A stretch of 64,000 bases of DNA from Lederbergia citrea (GTDB lineage Bacteria; Bacillota; Bacilli; Bacillales; Bacillaceae_C). A program made the translations under genes and the position numbers. The notes under the pieces were generated by a model that was not told the origin of the DNA, did no database searches, and was given only the letters and a program-made list of their open reading frames with translations. Where the stretch lies: positions 1,307,778 through 1,371,777 of the forward strand of contig NZ_JAGYPH010000001.1 in assembly GCF_018343525.1 (NCBI RefSeq), given 5' to 3'. This document shows, piece by piece, positions 46,756 to 56,965 of the stretch; the first letter of the stretch is position 1, and each line of letters begins with the position of its first letter.

Positions 46756-47418
46756 TTAATCGCTACTTCTTATCATCATTAATATGCCTTTTTCAAACGA
46801 AAAAGTACCAGATTGTTGTATAAGTTCATTACTTATGCATAATGATGATCCGAAATGCACAGTTTTATTGGCAAGGGGATATTTGAATCCAACCAAGGTT
46901 ATATTTTTCACTTCCGCAGTTAGGGGAAGAAACGAGATATATTTTGTCTGGGAATCCAATTCCACTTCATATTTACCAGGTGAAAAAACTGATATCGCAT
47001 TTTGAATATCAATTATTTCTATTTTCACGTTTGATTTTGGGGTTTGAAATTGCACGAGCATAAGTGCATTGGCCATGAAGTGATCCAACCTGCCTCCAGT
47101 AGCGCCAAAAATTTTAATGGCAGAAGGATTTTGTTTTAGCGCCATAATGATCGCAAGTTCCATATCCGTTTCATCTTTTTCAGGCCGATATCGGTTGACT
47201 GATGGCGATTGGGCTTTTATTTTTTCCCATTCACTATGCGTAACCGAGTCAAAATCACCGACGGACAAATCAGGGATTATTCCTTTTTCCAAAAGGTAGT
47301 GCACACCACGATCTACGCCAATCCATACAATGCCTTCTCGCTCACAAAAGGTAGAATTAGGTATTAAGTGTTTTGGACCACCAGCTACAATATAAATAAT
47401 CTTATCATTAGCAGCCAT
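46756..47418 (-). CDS. thiN: Thiamine pyrophosphokinase
   Basis: ThiN makes thiamine diphosphate from thiamine and ATP. The 220-residue protein MAANDKIIYIVAGGPKHLIP has GVDRGVHYLLEKGIIPDLSVGDFDSV, EKDETDMELAI and IFGATGGRLDHFMANALML, all family marks. The open frame extends to 47556 but the first 46 residues overlap rpe. The chosen ATG is 1 base after the rpe stop, with no strong ribosome site, so coupling is likely. Confidence 0.95.
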   Translation of the reverse strand: MAANDKIIYIVAGGPKHLIPNSTFCEREGIVWIGVDRGVHYLLEKGIIPDLSVGDFDSVTHSEWEKIKAQSPSVNRYRPEKDETDMELAIIMALKQNPSAIKIFGATGGRLDHFMANALMLVQFQTPKSNVKIEIIDIQNAISVFSPGKYEVELDSQTKYISFLPLTAEVKNITLVGFKYPLANKTVHFGSSLCISNELIQQSGTFSFEKGILMMIRSSD

Positions 47419-47419
47419 A

Positions 47420-48073
47420 TTATTTGGAGAGCCGGGAACGTATTTCCTGAATGGCAGCCTGTCGATCTTGATTATTAAAAATGGCAGATCCCGCGACGAA
47501 TACATTAGCCCCTGCATCCTTGCACATATTTGCCGTTTCCGCGTTAATGCCCCCATCTACTTCGATTTCAATATTTAATTGTTTCAATTCAACCATATCT
47601 TTTACTTCACGGATTTTTGGCAAAACAGCATCAATGAAAGATTGGCCGCCAAATCCTGGATTGACTGTCATGAGCAAAATCATATCAACTTCCTCTAAAA
47701 CGCTCGTAATCGTAGAAGTTGGGGTGCCGGGATTTAGTACGACTCCTGGCTTTGCTCCCAACCTTCTTATTTCCTGAAGTGTTCGATGTATATGAGGGTC
47801 AGCTTCGATATGCACGGTAATAAAGTCGGCTCCGGCATCTGCAAATGCTTTTACATATTGTTCGGGATTTTTAATCATTAAATGAACATCAAGAGGAAGA
47901 CTTGTCACTTTTTTGACAGCTTCAACGATCATTGGTCCCATTGTAATATTAGGAACAAAATGGCCATCCATTATATCGATATGGATATAATCGGCTCCCC
48001 CTAATTCTACCTCTTTTATTTCATCTGCCAGCTTAGAAAAGTCGGCAGCTAAAATGGATGGAGCAATCTTCAT
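47420..48073 (-). CDS. rpe: Ribulose-phosphate 3-epimerase
   Basis: Rpe interconverts ribulose- and xylulose-5-phosphate in the pentose phosphate pathway. The 217-residue TIM barrel has MKIAPSILAADFSKLADEI, GADYIHIDIMDGHFVPNITMG, LDVHLMI, LMTVNPGFGGQSFI and IEVDGGINAETA. The ATG at 48073 follows GAGGT by 9 bases; the frame to 48157 overlaps rsgA. Confidence 0.97.
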   Translation of the reverse strand: MKIAPSILAADFSKLADEIKEVELGGADYIHIDIMDGHFVPNITMGPMIVEAVKKVTSLPLDVHLMIKNPEQYVKAFADAGADFITVHIEADPHIHRTLQEIRRLGAKPGVVLNPGTPTSTITSVLEEVDMILLMTVNPGFGGQSFIDAVLPKIREVKDMVELKQLNIEIEVDGGINAETANMCKDAGANVFVAGSAIFNNQDRQAAIQEIRSRLSK

Positions 48074-48077
48074 AGTA

Positions 48078-48959
48078 TCAATACCTCGGCTTTCTATCTT
48101 TAATTTCTTGTATAAATTGTAGATAATGTTCATAGCGATATGGAGGAATTTCTCCATTTTCCACAGCTGTTTTTACAGCACATTTGGGTTCATTTACATG
48201 AAGACAACCCCGAAATTTACAGTCCTCACTTACTTTGGACATTTCTGGGAAAGCTTCAGCTAAATCCTCCGCTTCTATTTCCGTAAATTCCAATGAACTA
48301 AAGCCAGGTGTATCGGCAACAAGCCCTCCACCAACTGCGATTAATTCCACATGTCTTGTCGTATGTTTACCACGACCAAGATGCGAGGATATTTCATCAG
48401 TTTTTAATTCCAGTTCAGGTTTTAAGGCATTGAGTAGGGAGGATTTCCCTACGCCCGATTGCCCGGCAAAGACACTCGTCTTACCTGTTAAAAAGGGACG
48501 AAGTTGATCCACGCCTTCTTCCGTTTTTGATGACAGCAATATGACTTCATATCCAATGGTACGATAGTCTTGTAAATAACCGTTAATTTCCGAGCGTTTT
48601 TCACTTGATAGTAAATCTGCCTTAGTTACACAAATTAATGGTAATATCCCGCTTGATTCGACAATGACAAGAAAACGGTCAAGCAACATGGTGCTAAATT
48701 CCGGTTCTGATGCTGAAAACACCAATATCGCTTGGTCAGTGTTGGCGATTGGCGGGCGAATCAGTTCATTTTTTCGCGGTTTAACTTCCATGATATAGCC
48801 TTCTTTATCATTCTCTGCTTGAAAAATAACATAATCTCCTACAAGAGGAGTCACTTTATTTTTCCGGAAAACACCTCGTCCTCTACATTGAACAAGTCCA
48901 GCCTCATTTAACACATAATAAAAACCACTTAAGGCTTTAACTATTTTCCCTTCAGTCAT
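48078..48959 (-). CDS. rsgA: Ribosome small-subunit GTPase RsgA
   Basis: RsgA (CpgA) is a 30S maturation GTPase. The 293-residue protein has an N-terminal OB fold, a circularly permuted G domain with CVTKADLL before GQSGVGKSSLLNALKPEL and DTPGFSSLEF, and a C-terminal zinc knot with CKFRGCLHVNEPKCAVKTAV. It lies between prkC and rpe. In B. subtilis it is phosphorylated by PrkC, which fits the context. Confidence 0.96.
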   Translation of the reverse strand: MTEGKIVKALSGFYYVLNEAGLVQCRGRGVFRKNKVTPLVGDYVIFQAENDKEGYIMEVKPRKNELIRPPIANTDQAILVFSASEPEFSTMLLDRFLVIVESSGILPLICVTKADLLSSEKRSEINGYLQDYRTIGYEVILLSSKTEEGVDQLRPFLTGKTSVFAGQSGVGKSSLLNALKPELELKTDEISSHLGRGKHTTRHVELIAVGGGLVADTPGFSSLEFTEIEAEDLAEAFPEMSKVSEDCKFRGCLHVNEPKCAVKTAVENGEIPPYRYEHYLQFIQEIKDRKPRY

Positions 48960-48982
48960 GGCACCTATCCTTTCGATGATGA

Positions 48983-50938
48983 TTAGTCACCTGAATATTC
49001 CACTTCTTTCTCTTCGACTACAGAGTCACCGCTCATCACTCTATAACTTGCTTTTTTACCTTTTTCAACAGTAAACTGCAATTCTTTTACGACATCATGT
49101 TCAATTGTAAAGGTTTCTACCGGAACAGAGAAATTATGATGATTCATATCTTCAATAAAAATTTTAATTTCCTGTGGTTTTCCTTCCTCCTCAGGATTAT
49201 AAGGTATCATGATCTCTTTAGAGAATGTATCAGGAGGAATTTCTTCTTTCCCTTTAGAAATAGTTACATTTACGCGATCACCTTTTGAAAGGTGAGTTCC
49301 AGGCGCTGGATTCTGCGAAATTACAAGTCCTTCCGGAACGTGATCTGAATACTCCTCGCTGGCAACATCAATATAAATTCCCGTAGCCTCTTCGTAAATT
49401 TCTAATCCTTTTTTATTGTATTCCGTTAAATCTCTCAAGCTGATTTTTTCTTGTCCTAGACTTACGATGAAGGACAAAACAGTTTCTTCCGGTACAACCG
49501 GACTCTCGGGACTTGGCGTTTGCTCTAAAATAGTCCCTTCAGGTGACTCATCATATCTATCATCTTTCCTTATTTCCTTAAACAGTTCGTCATCAAGCAA
49601 GGAGTCAATTTCATCAAATTGTCTTCCCCGATAATCACCAAGAATAAACTTTTCTTTTCCGGTACTAAGATAAACTGTTATAGAACTGCCTTTCTTTAGT
49701 TCTCTCCCTGCTCTCGGACTCGTTTTGATTACCTCGCCTTCGGGTACATCCTCACTTGGAGACTCAATCTTTTCGCCAACAATTAAACCAGCATTATTTA
49801 ATATAAGGAGAGCATCATCATATTCCTCACCACTTATGTCAGGAACTTCAACATTTTGCGCATCACGAATCGCTGGTAAAACAGTAGTGAAAAACAAGAG
49901 TGACAAAATCAGTAATGCAGAAAGAATTCCAATGACCCAAGGCCACTTTTTCTTTCTTTTTGGCTTATTATTGTCTTTTGGCACTTTTGTATCTTGTTCT
50001 TTTTGATGTAGGATGGTATTGCCATGTTTATTTTCAAGATTATTCCCAGTAATGACAGGAATAGCCCTTGTTGCATCTACATCTTCAGGGATTTCAAATT
50101 TAGGCTCATTAAAACGATTAGGATCTAAAGCTGTTTCAAGGTCTCTTTCCATTTCTTCCGCACTTTCATAGCGTACAAACGGATCCTTTGCGGTAGCTTT
50201 TAAGACAATGTTTTCAACACTTTGGGGTATATCAGGGTTCCAGCGTGTTGGTGAGGGTGTTTCAGATTGTAAATGTTTTAATGCAATCGAAACAGCGGAT
50301 TCACCAGAAAAAGGTAACCTTCCTGTGAGCAGTTCGAACATAACAATCCCGATTGAATAAATATCCGATTTTTTTGTCGCCATTCCACCTCTCGCCTGTT
50401 CTGGTGAAAGGTAATGAACCGAACCCAAAACCGCATTCGTTTGTGTTATGGAAGTGGCACTTAAGGCCATGGCGATTCCAAAATCGGTAATCATTACATG
50501 GCCATGATGGTCAATCAAAATGTTTTGGGGCTTGATGTCCCGATGAACAATGTGATTTTCATGGGCATGTGCGACAGCTGATGTTAATTGTTTCATAATA
50601 TCAAGAGTTTTTTCCAACGGTACCGGATGGTAATGCTGTATGTATTGTTTCAACGTCATTCCATCCACATATTCCATCACAATATAATATATATCTTTTT
50701 CTTCTCCTACATCGTAAATGCTGACAATATTCTCATGAGTCAAACTTGTGGCAGATTGCGCTTCTCTTTGAAAACGCCGAATAAATTCGTCTTCATTTAC
50801 AAAGTCTAAACGTAAAATTTTCACGGCAACATCACGGTCGAGGATTATGTCTCTTGCTAGGTAGACATTGGCCATACCTCCGCCGCCGATCATTTCTATT
50901 ACTTTATAGCGTCCACTAATTCTTCTTCCGATTAACAT
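48983..50938 (-). CDS. prkC: Ser/Thr protein kinase PrkC with three PASTA domains
   Basis: PrkC is a membrane kinase that senses muropeptides or lipid II and drives spore germination. The 651-residue protein has a Hanks-type kinase (Gly-loop GGGGMANVYLARD, Lys40, HRDIKPQN, DFGIA) at 1-270, a basic juxtamembrane stretch, one membrane segment at about 331-354, three PASTA repeats (about 362-568) and a C-terminal beta domain. Its ATG overlaps the prpC stop by 7 bases. Confidence 0.97.
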   Translation of the reverse strand: MLIGRRISGRYKVIEMIGGGGMANVYLARDIILDRDVAVKILRLDFVNEDEFIRRFQREAQSATSLTHENIVSIYDVGEEKDIYYIVMEYVDGMTLKQYIQHYHPVPLEKTLDIMKQLTSAVAHAHENHIVHRDIKPQNILIDHHGHVMITDFGIAMALSATSITQTNAVLGSVHYLSPEQARGGMATKKSDIYSIGIVMFELLTGRLPFSGESAVSIALKHLQSETPSPTRWNPDIPQSVENIVLKATAKDPFVRYESAEEMERDLETALDPNRFNEPKFEIPEDVDATRAIPVITGNNLENKHGNTILHQKEQDTKVPKDNNKPKRKKKWPWVIGILSALLILSLLFFTTVLPAIRDAQNVEVPDISGEEYDDALLILNNAGLIVGEKIESPSEDVPEGEVIKTSPRAGRELKKGSSITVYLSTGKEKFILGDYRGRQFDEIDSLLDDELFKEIRKDDRYDESPEGTILEQTPSPESPVVPEETVLSFIVSLGQEKISLRDLTEYNKKGLEIYEEATGIYIDVASEEYSDHVPEGLVISQNPAPGTHLSKGDRVNVTISKGKEEIPPDTFSKEIMIPYNPEEEGKPQEIKIFIEDMNHHNFSVPVETFTIEHDVVKELQFTVEKGKKASYRVMSGDSVVEEKEVEYSGD

Positions 50939-51687
50939 TCTTCACACCTGCTCTCGATGCAGGCTTCAATGATGGCCAGTGAAATATTATCTTCACCGCC
51001 ATATTTATTTGCCAATCCAATCAAAGTTGTTGTCTTTTCACTTACTTCTGTACCATCATTTAAAATAGTTGCCATTTCATCATTCGATACTTTATTAGAT
51101 AACCCGTCTGAACAAAGCAGAAGTTTATCCCCTTCTTCAAAGGTAATAGTTGTAATATCCATATCCATGACAGATTCAGTGCCAACCGTTTTTAACAACA
51201 CGTTTTTCCGGGGATGAAGTTCAGCGTCTTCACGGGATATTTGCCCTGTTTTAATTAGTTCATTTACAAGTGAATGATCTTCAGTTATTTGCTTAAACCC
51301 ATTTTCATTCAATAAATAACAGCGGCTATCCCCTATGTTTACTACAGTTGCAAACAATGGCGTACAGATTGCGGCCACAATCGTAGTACCCATTCCATCA
51401 CATTCTTTATGAGTTTGTGAGTGTTTAAATATTTTTTCATTAACTGCGGTTATTTGGGTTCTCAACCACTTTTCTGCCTGGTCAGGTGTAAATTCTTTCT
51501 CTACAGCGCACCATTCTTCCCGAATACTGCTGACGGCTATTTGACTAGCCACTTCACCCGCATTATGGCCACCCATTCCATCAGCCACAATAGCAAGACA
51601 ATTTCCGGCACTATTAAAAAACACACCACCATTGTCTTCATTATTACGGCGAACCATGCCTTGATCCGTTTTAAAAAATGCTATCAT
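50932..51687 (-). CDS. prpC: PP2C-type protein phosphatase PrpC
   Basis: PrpC reverses PrkC phosphorylation. The 251-residue form has the PP2C metal motifs NNEDNGGVFF, IVADGMGGHNAGEVAS, GDSRCYLLNE, LCSDGLSNKV and YGGEDNISLAI. The ATG at 51687 follows AGGAG; the frame to 51738 adds 17 residues without family support. In B. subtilis rlmN precedes it; here the upstream gene is rsmB. Confidence 0.97.
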   Translation of the reverse strand: MIAFFKTDQGMVRRNNEDNGGVFFNSAGNCLAIVADGMGGHNAGEVASQIAVSSIREEWCAVEKEFTPDQAEKWLRTQITAVNEKIFKHSQTHKECDGMGTTIVAAICTPLFATVVNIGDSRCYLLNENGFKQITEDHSLVNELIKTGQISREDAELHPRKNVLLKTVGTESVMDMDITTITFEEGDKLLLCSDGLSNKVSNDEMATILNDGTEVSEKTTTLIGLANKYGGEDNISLAIIEACIESRCEEC

Positions 51688-51762
51688 ATCTCGTCTCCTC
51701 TTTACGCTCCTTTGCACTATGCTGATCATAGATAGCATCAGCTTAGTGCTATTTTGTTCCAG

Positions 51763-53106
51763 TTATGACTCCTTCTTTTTAAAAGAACAAATGAAAAACC
51801 CATCCCCTCCAAAGTCTTGCGGAAATATTTGCAAGGTATGTGAGCCTGATTCTACTAATTCTGATAGTCCTAATGGTAGGTTAAGCGGGTGTGGTTCAAA
51901 ATCGGGATGTTGTTCAAGGAATTGATTGACTGTGCCATCATTTTCTTCTCGATCAACTGTGCATGTACTGTATACAAGTAATCCGCCTTTTTTCACCAAT
52001 CCAGCTGTTTCTGATAAAATCTTTATTTGTATATTTTGCAGCGCTTCAATGTCATTTTGTGATTTTGAATATTTAATATCCGGTTTTCTCCTCAAAACTC
52101 CCAGGCCGGAACAAGGTGCGTCAACGAGGACTCGATCAAAAGATTCTAGACTGAATGCATCACTAGCATCTCTGCTATCTAAGGCTTCAGCTTCAATATT
52201 GTTCAGCCCAAGGCGATCTGCGTTTTCCTTAATCAGTTTGATTTTATGAGGGTGCAAGTCTAGAGCATTTACCAATCCTGTTCCGCCGAGAAGCTCTGCG
52301 ATATGACCCGTTTTGCCACCTGGTGCTGCACAAGCATCTAGAACTTTCATATTTTCGGAAATATCCAATGCAAAAGCCACTGCCATGGAGCTTTCATCCT
52401 GAATACTAATGTATCCATTTCTATATGTATCCGAGTGTACAGCATTACCCTTTAAAATTCTTATAGCTACAGGAATAATTGGACTAGGCTGAACCGCAAA
52501 TCCTTCAGCTTCAAGCATTTGTAGAACTTCTTCTCTTGTCGCTTTCATTTTATTGATTCTCACCGTTTGAACAGGAGCAAGTAAATTCTCTTCACACATT
52601 GCTCTTGTTGTTTCAAGTCCATATTGTGCTTCCCATTTTTGTATAAGCCAAAGCGGATGGCTGGTTTCAATAGAAAGCCTCTCTAATGGACTGTCTATAT
52701 CATCTAAAGATGGAATACCTTGCCTTTGGATTGACCTTAAAACGCCGTTTACTAAACTCGCGATTCCCTTATGTCCACGTTTTTTCCCAATTTCTACAGC
52801 TTCATAAAATACCGCCCGATCTGGAACGCGATCTAAATAAACCATTTGATAAAGCGAGAGCCGGAGTAAATTAAGCACCCAATTATCAGGTTGTTTTTTT
52901 ATAAATGGGCGTAAATAGTAGTCAAGTGCCAATTTGCGTTGAATCGTTCCATATACAATTTCTGTTAGCAGTCCTGTATCCGGACCGTTTATTTTGTGTT
53001 TCTTTATCACTTGATTTAATAGTAAGTTGCTATATGACTGATGCTTATCAATTGCTTCTAATACGTCTAAAGCAGCTTCACGGACATTTTTTGTATTTTT
53101 ATTCAT
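51763..53106 (-). CDS. rsmB: 16S rRNA (cytosine-967-C5)-methyltransferase RsmB
   Basis: RsmB methylates C967 of 16S rRNA. The 447-residue protein has an N-terminal NusB-like domain (1-130, [22 protein letters not shown]) and a NSUN-type methyltransferase with [15 protein letters not shown], two catalytic cysteines in [16 protein letters not shown] and [16 protein letters not shown]. It overlaps fmt by 8 bases. Confidence 0.96.
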   Translation of the reverse strand: MNKNTKNVREAALDVLEAIDKHQSYSNLLLNQVIKKHKINGPDTGLLTEIVYGTIQRKLALDYYLRPFIKKQPDNWVLNLLRLSLYQMVYLDRVPDRAVFYEAVEIGKKRGHKGIASLVNGVLRSIQRQGIPSLDDIDSPLERLSIETSHPLWLIQKWEAQYGLETTRAMCEENLLAPVQTVRINKMKATREEVLQMLEAEGFAVQPSPIIPVAIRILKGNAVHSDTYRNGYISIQDESSMAVAFALDISENMKVLDACAAPGGKTGHIAELLGGTGLVNALDLHPHKIKLIKENADRLGLNNIEAEALDSRDASDAFSLESFDRVLVDAPCSGLGVLRRKPDIKYSKSQNDIEALQNIQIKILSETAGLVKKGGLLVYSTCTVDREENDGTVNQFLEQHPDFEPHPLNLPLGLSELVESGSHTLQIFPQDFGGDGFFICSFKKKES

Positions 53107-54052
53107 TTTCTCTACCCAATATTATTCCTGTTTTAAATTCTTCATTTACCCCTCTTAAAAATTGATCCGCAGTCATTCGCTTCTTACCTGCTGGCTGCAA
53201 CTCTAATACTTTGATTCCATAATCGTTCCCAGTTGCTACAACAAAGCCGTCATTCTCAATTGAAATGACTTCGCCAGGTTGGTATTTACCTTCAACACGA
53301 CTTTTTTCCGATTTCCAAATTTTCAAGGTAGTCCCCGATAAAGTTGTAAATGCAACTGGCCATGGACATAATCCTCTAATATGGTTGAAAACTTCTTCAC
53401 CGGTTTTCTCCCAATTTATTTTTTCTTGTTCACGTTTTATATTTGAAGCAAAGGTCGCAAGCGTATGATCCTGAGGAATTGCTTCAATTTGTCCTAATAA
53501 TAGTTTTGGGACTGTTTCTGCAAGCAATTCCGCTCCGGCCTCACTCAATCGATCATGCATTGTTCCTACATCATCTTCTTCAGTAATCGGCACTTCCACT
53601 TGACTGATAATATCCCCGGCATCGAGTTTTTCCGCCATATACATAATCGTAATACCCGTTTTTTCTTTCCCTTGCATTATAGCGTAATGAATGGGTGCAC
53701 CCCCTCTTAATTCAGGGAGAAGGGAGGCGTGCACATTAATACAGCCATATTTCGGAGCATCAAGAATTGATTTTGGCAATATTTGTCCATATGCCGCTGT
53801 GACTATCAAATCAGGATGAAGGGATAGAATTTCTTTTGATTGTTCCGGATCACGAATTTTTTCTGGCTGAAAAACTCGTATCCCATGACTTTCCGCTTCG
53901 ATCTTTACCGGGGTGGGAGTCATGATTTTTTTTCTTCCTACCGGCCTATCAGGCTGTGTAACGACTCCAATTATTTCGTAGCCTTCTTCAATTAGTCTCC
54001 TGAGCACGGGAACTGAAAAATCAGGTGTGCCCATAAAAACGATTTTTGTCAT
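53099..54052 (-). CDS. fmt: Methionyl-tRNA formyltransferase
   Basis: Fmt formylates initiator Met-tRNA with 10-formyl-THF. The 317-residue protein has [26 protein letters not shown], the catalytic [20 protein letters not shown], and a C-terminal OB-like domain. Its ATG overlaps the def stop (ATGA). Fmt and Def act at the start and end of the same formyl cycle. Confidence 0.97.
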   Translation of the reverse strand: MTKIVFMGTPDFSVPVLRRLIEEGYEIIGVVTQPDRPVGRKKIMTPTPVKIEAESHGIRVFQPEKIRDPEQSKEILSLHPDLIVTAAYGQILPKSILDAPKYGCINVHASLLPELRGGAPIHYAIMQGKEKTGITIMYMAEKLDAGDIISQVEVPITEEDDVGTMHDRLSEAGAELLAETVPKLLLGQIEAIPQDHTLATFASNIKREQEKINWEKTGEEVFNHIRGLCPWPVAFTTLSGTTLKIWKSEKSRVEGKYQPGEVISIENDGFVVATGNDYGIKVLELQPAGKKRMTADQFLRGVNEEFKTGIILGRENE

Positions 54053-54537
54053 TTGTCTTCACTACCTTCTAAATCTTCTTCATTCACATATTTAATCACT
54101 TTCGAAGTAAAAAGCACTCCATTTAAATGATCTAGTTCATGCTGTATCGCACGAGCTAAAAAGTCATTTGCTTTAAGCTTGAATTCCTCGCCATACCGAT
54201 CTTGCGCCTTTATTATTACAGTGTAAGACCGAGATACTGTTCCATACAGCCCCGGAAAGCTAAGACAACCTTCAACATCTGTTTGTTCCCCGCTTTGACT
54301 AATGATTTTCGGATTGATTAATTCAATCAATCCTTCTTCATCATCAATCTCGACGATGGCAACTTGACTGCTGATGCCAACTTGAGGAGCAGCAAGACCA
54401 ACTCCGTCTTCGCTGATCATTGTTTCATACATATCATCCAGTAGTTCATGCAGTTCCCGGTTAAATTCAAATACTTGGTCACATTTAACTTCCAAAATAT
54501 CGGCCGGATGATGGACAATTGGGAGATTAGCCAACAC
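54049..54537 (-). CDS. def: Peptide deformylase
   Basis: Def removes the N-formyl group from nascent proteins. The 162-residue metalloenzyme has [10 protein letters not shown] (45-54), EGCLSFPG with metal ligand Cys91, and QHELDHLNG with His133, Glu134 and His137. The start is a GTG at 54537; an overlapping ATG (54537-54539) is out of frame. It lies between priA and fmt. Confidence 0.97.
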   Translation of the reverse strand: MLANLPIVHHPADILEVKCDQVFEFNRELHELLDDMYETMISEDGVGLAAPQVGISSQVAIVEIDDEEGLIELINPKIISQSGEQTDVEGCLSFPGLYGTVSRSYTVIIKAQDRYGEEFKLKANDFLARAIQHELDHLNGVLFTSKVIKYVNEEDLEGSEDK

Positions 54538-54559
54538 ATTTCACTCTTTTCTTTTACGT

Positions 54560-56965
54560 TTACATCATCATATAAGGATTAACATCTATTGAAATAGCCA
54601 AACCTTCTTTTACAAACTGCTGCTGATAATGTTCCATTACTTTTTTTAATGTTAGTTTTAGTTCTGGTTCTTGTTTGTATTTTATCAAACATTGATAGCG
54701 ATATCTATCATTGATGCGCGGTATCGGGGAAGCAACTGGCCCGAGAAGAATCGCTTCATTCGATATCCTCGATTGGATATACTTTGTAATTTTTTCCGTT
54801 GTAGAGATGGTCTTTATCAAATCTTCATGACTGACTGTTACCATTGTTAAATAAAAAAATGGTGGATAGGATCCAATTTTTCGCATCATCATTTCTTGTC
54901 TATAAAAACGGTCATAATCTTGGATGCCTGCATACTCAACACTATAGTGTTCGGGTGTGTAAGTTTGAATGACTACTTCACCTAAGAGTTCATGTCGACC
55001 TGCCCTGCCACTGACTTGAGTAAGTAACTGAAACGTTTTTTCGCCTGCTCTGAAATCGGGGAGATGGAGCATCGTATCTGCACTTAGCACTCCGACAAGA
55101 GTGATGTTTGGGAAATCAAGACCTTTGGCAATCATCTGTGTACCAAGCAATATATCAGCATTGCCTGACTTAAAATGATCAAGCAGCTTTTCATGGGCCC
55201 CTTTTCTTCCTGTTGTGTCAACGTCCATTCGGACAATTCTAGCTTCCGGTAAAATTTTATTTAATTCTTCTTCCACCTTTTGTGTCCCTGTACCAAAATA
55301 ACGAATATGATTGCTCGTACACTCAGGACAAACTTCCGGTACACCCGTATCAAATCCGCAGTAATGACATTTCATTTGATTTGAATAACGGTGGTACGTT
55401 AAGGATATGTCACAATGCGGGCATTGCATAACATACCCGCAATCTCTGCACATCATGAAAGAAGAATGACCCCTGCGATTAAGAAAAAGTATCGTTTGCT
55501 CTTTTTTTGCTAAGCGATCTTCAAGCTTTTCAAATAATTCTCTAGAGAACATAGAGCGGTTTCCGCCCCGCATTTCTTCGCGCATATCGACGATTGATAC
55601 GGCTGGAAGAGCTTGGTTATTCATTCGTTTTGATAATGTAAGCAAATGATACACTTCTTTTTTTGCCCTTGCAAAAGATTCTAGCGACGGAGTAGCGCTA
55701 CCTAAAATAACTGGGCAATTATAGTGTTTCGCCCTTTGTATCGCAACATCCCTTGCATGATAACGCGGCGCCTCTTCCTGCTTATAGCTTGTTTCATGTT
55801 CTTCATCGATAATAATAATGCCTAGATTTTCAAACGGTGCAAATATAGCTGACCGCGCACCAACAACTACTTTTGCTTCTTTTCTTTGGACCTTTCTCCA
55901 TTCGTCATATCTCTCACCAGTAGAAAGTGCACTATGTAAAACGGCTACATCATCTCCGAATCTACTTTTAAAGCGATCAACCATTTGCGGCGTCAGCGCA
56001 ATTTCCGGTACAAGAACGATGGCTTCCTTACCTTTATCTAATACATTTTGAATTGATTGTAAGTAAATTTCAGTTTTTCCACTTCCCGTTACACCATATA
56101 AAAGAAAAGTTTTATAATCTCCTGAATCGATTGTATTCAAAATAGGTGTAATCGCCGCTTTCTGTTCAACCGTAAGCGGTAATGGAGTGGTCGGGTTAAA
56201 ATGTTTATGTTCGTACGGATCTCGATAGATCTCTTCACGGCTTACGGATAAAACACCTTTTTTTATTAAGGTGTTGATGGTTGATTGCGATGATCCGGTT
56301 TTTTCAATAAGCTGTTTAGCACTAAATTTTTCAGAAGGATGTAGTATAAAAAATTCAATTATTTGTTTTTGTTTTTCTGCACTAGGTCTAAGGGATTCTA
56401 GCAAACTGTTCAACTCTTCTTTAGCCATTTCTGACTGATACATATTAATTGTTTTTTTTCGCGCCCGATTCTTTACATAATAGATGACTTCTGCATTCCC
56501 GTTCTTTATTTCAGTATGAAGGGCAGGTAGTAAGTCTTTATTTTCAGCGTCCTTCCATGATATTTCATTATTCCCATTAAATAAATCATCAAGAAATGGA
56601 TTGTCTTCCCCATTGACGCGCCGAATACTTTTTTCATATTTTGCTTTCATGGCAGCAGGAAGCATTGCATGGAATGCAGAGATTTTAAAAGAAAGCGTTT
56701 CTTCCGCCAGCCAACCACCTAGTTCAAGCAATTCCTTATTCAGTACAGGGGTTAAATCAAGTAACTCTTTTACTTCTTTTAATTTACTAAAGTCGCTGCT
56801 ATCCTTGATCCCAGTGACAAACCCTTGAATTGTACGGGGGCCAAACGGAACCGCTACTCTCATCCCCGGCTCAATCATACCAATCCATTTGTCTGGTACG
56901 AGATAATCAAATTCTCTATCCGTTCCAAGTGCAGGTACATCAACAATAACAGAAGCAATATTCAT
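54560..56965 (-). CDS. priA: Primosomal protein N' PriA
   Basis: PriA restarts replication at repaired forks. The 801-residue protein has an N-terminal DNA-binding barrel, a helicase core with YGVTGSGKTEIYLQ, the DEEH box, and GSATPSLESFARA, and a zinc-binding insertion with paired cysteines (CRDCGYVMQCPHCDI, CHYCGFDTGVPEVCPECTSN). Its ATG overlaps the coaBC stop (ATGA). Confidence 0.98.
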   Translation of the reverse strand: MNIASVIVDVPALGTDREFDYLVPDKWIGMIEPGMRVAVPFGPRTIQGFVTGIKDSSDFSKLKEVKELLDLTPVLNKELLELGGWLAEETLSFKISAFHAMLPAAMKAKYEKSIRRVNGEDNPFLDDLFNGNNEISWKDAENKDLLPALHTEIKNGNAEVIYYVKNRARKKTINMYQSEMAKEELNSLLESLRPSAEKQKQIIEFFILHPSEKFSAKQLIEKTGSSQSTINTLIKKGVLSVSREEIYRDPYEHKHFNPTTPLPLTVEQKAAITPILNTIDSGDYKTFLLYGVTGSGKTEIYLQSIQNVLDKGKEAIVLVPEIALTPQMVDRFKSRFGDDVAVLHSALSTGERYDEWRKVQRKEAKVVVGARSAIFAPFENLGIIIIDEEHETSYKQEEAPRYHARDVAIQRAKHYNCPVILGSATPSLESFARAKKEVYHLLTLSKRMNNQALPAVSIVDMREEMRGGNRSMFSRELFEKLEDRLAKKEQTILFLNRRGHSSFMMCRDCGYVMQCPHCDISLTYHRYSNQMKCHYCGFDTGVPEVCPECTSNHIRYFGTGTQKVEEELNKILPEARIVRMDVDTTGRKGAHEKLLDHFKSGNADILLGTQMIAKGLDFPNITLVGVLSADTMLHLPDFRAGEKTFQLLTQVSGRAGRHELLGEVVIQTYTPEHYSVEYAGIQDYDRFYRQEMMMRKIGSYPPFFYLTMVTVSHEDLIKTISTTEKITKYIQSRISNEAILLGPVASPIPRINDRYRYQCLIKYKQEPELKLTLKKVMEHYQQQFVKEGLAISIDVNPYMMM

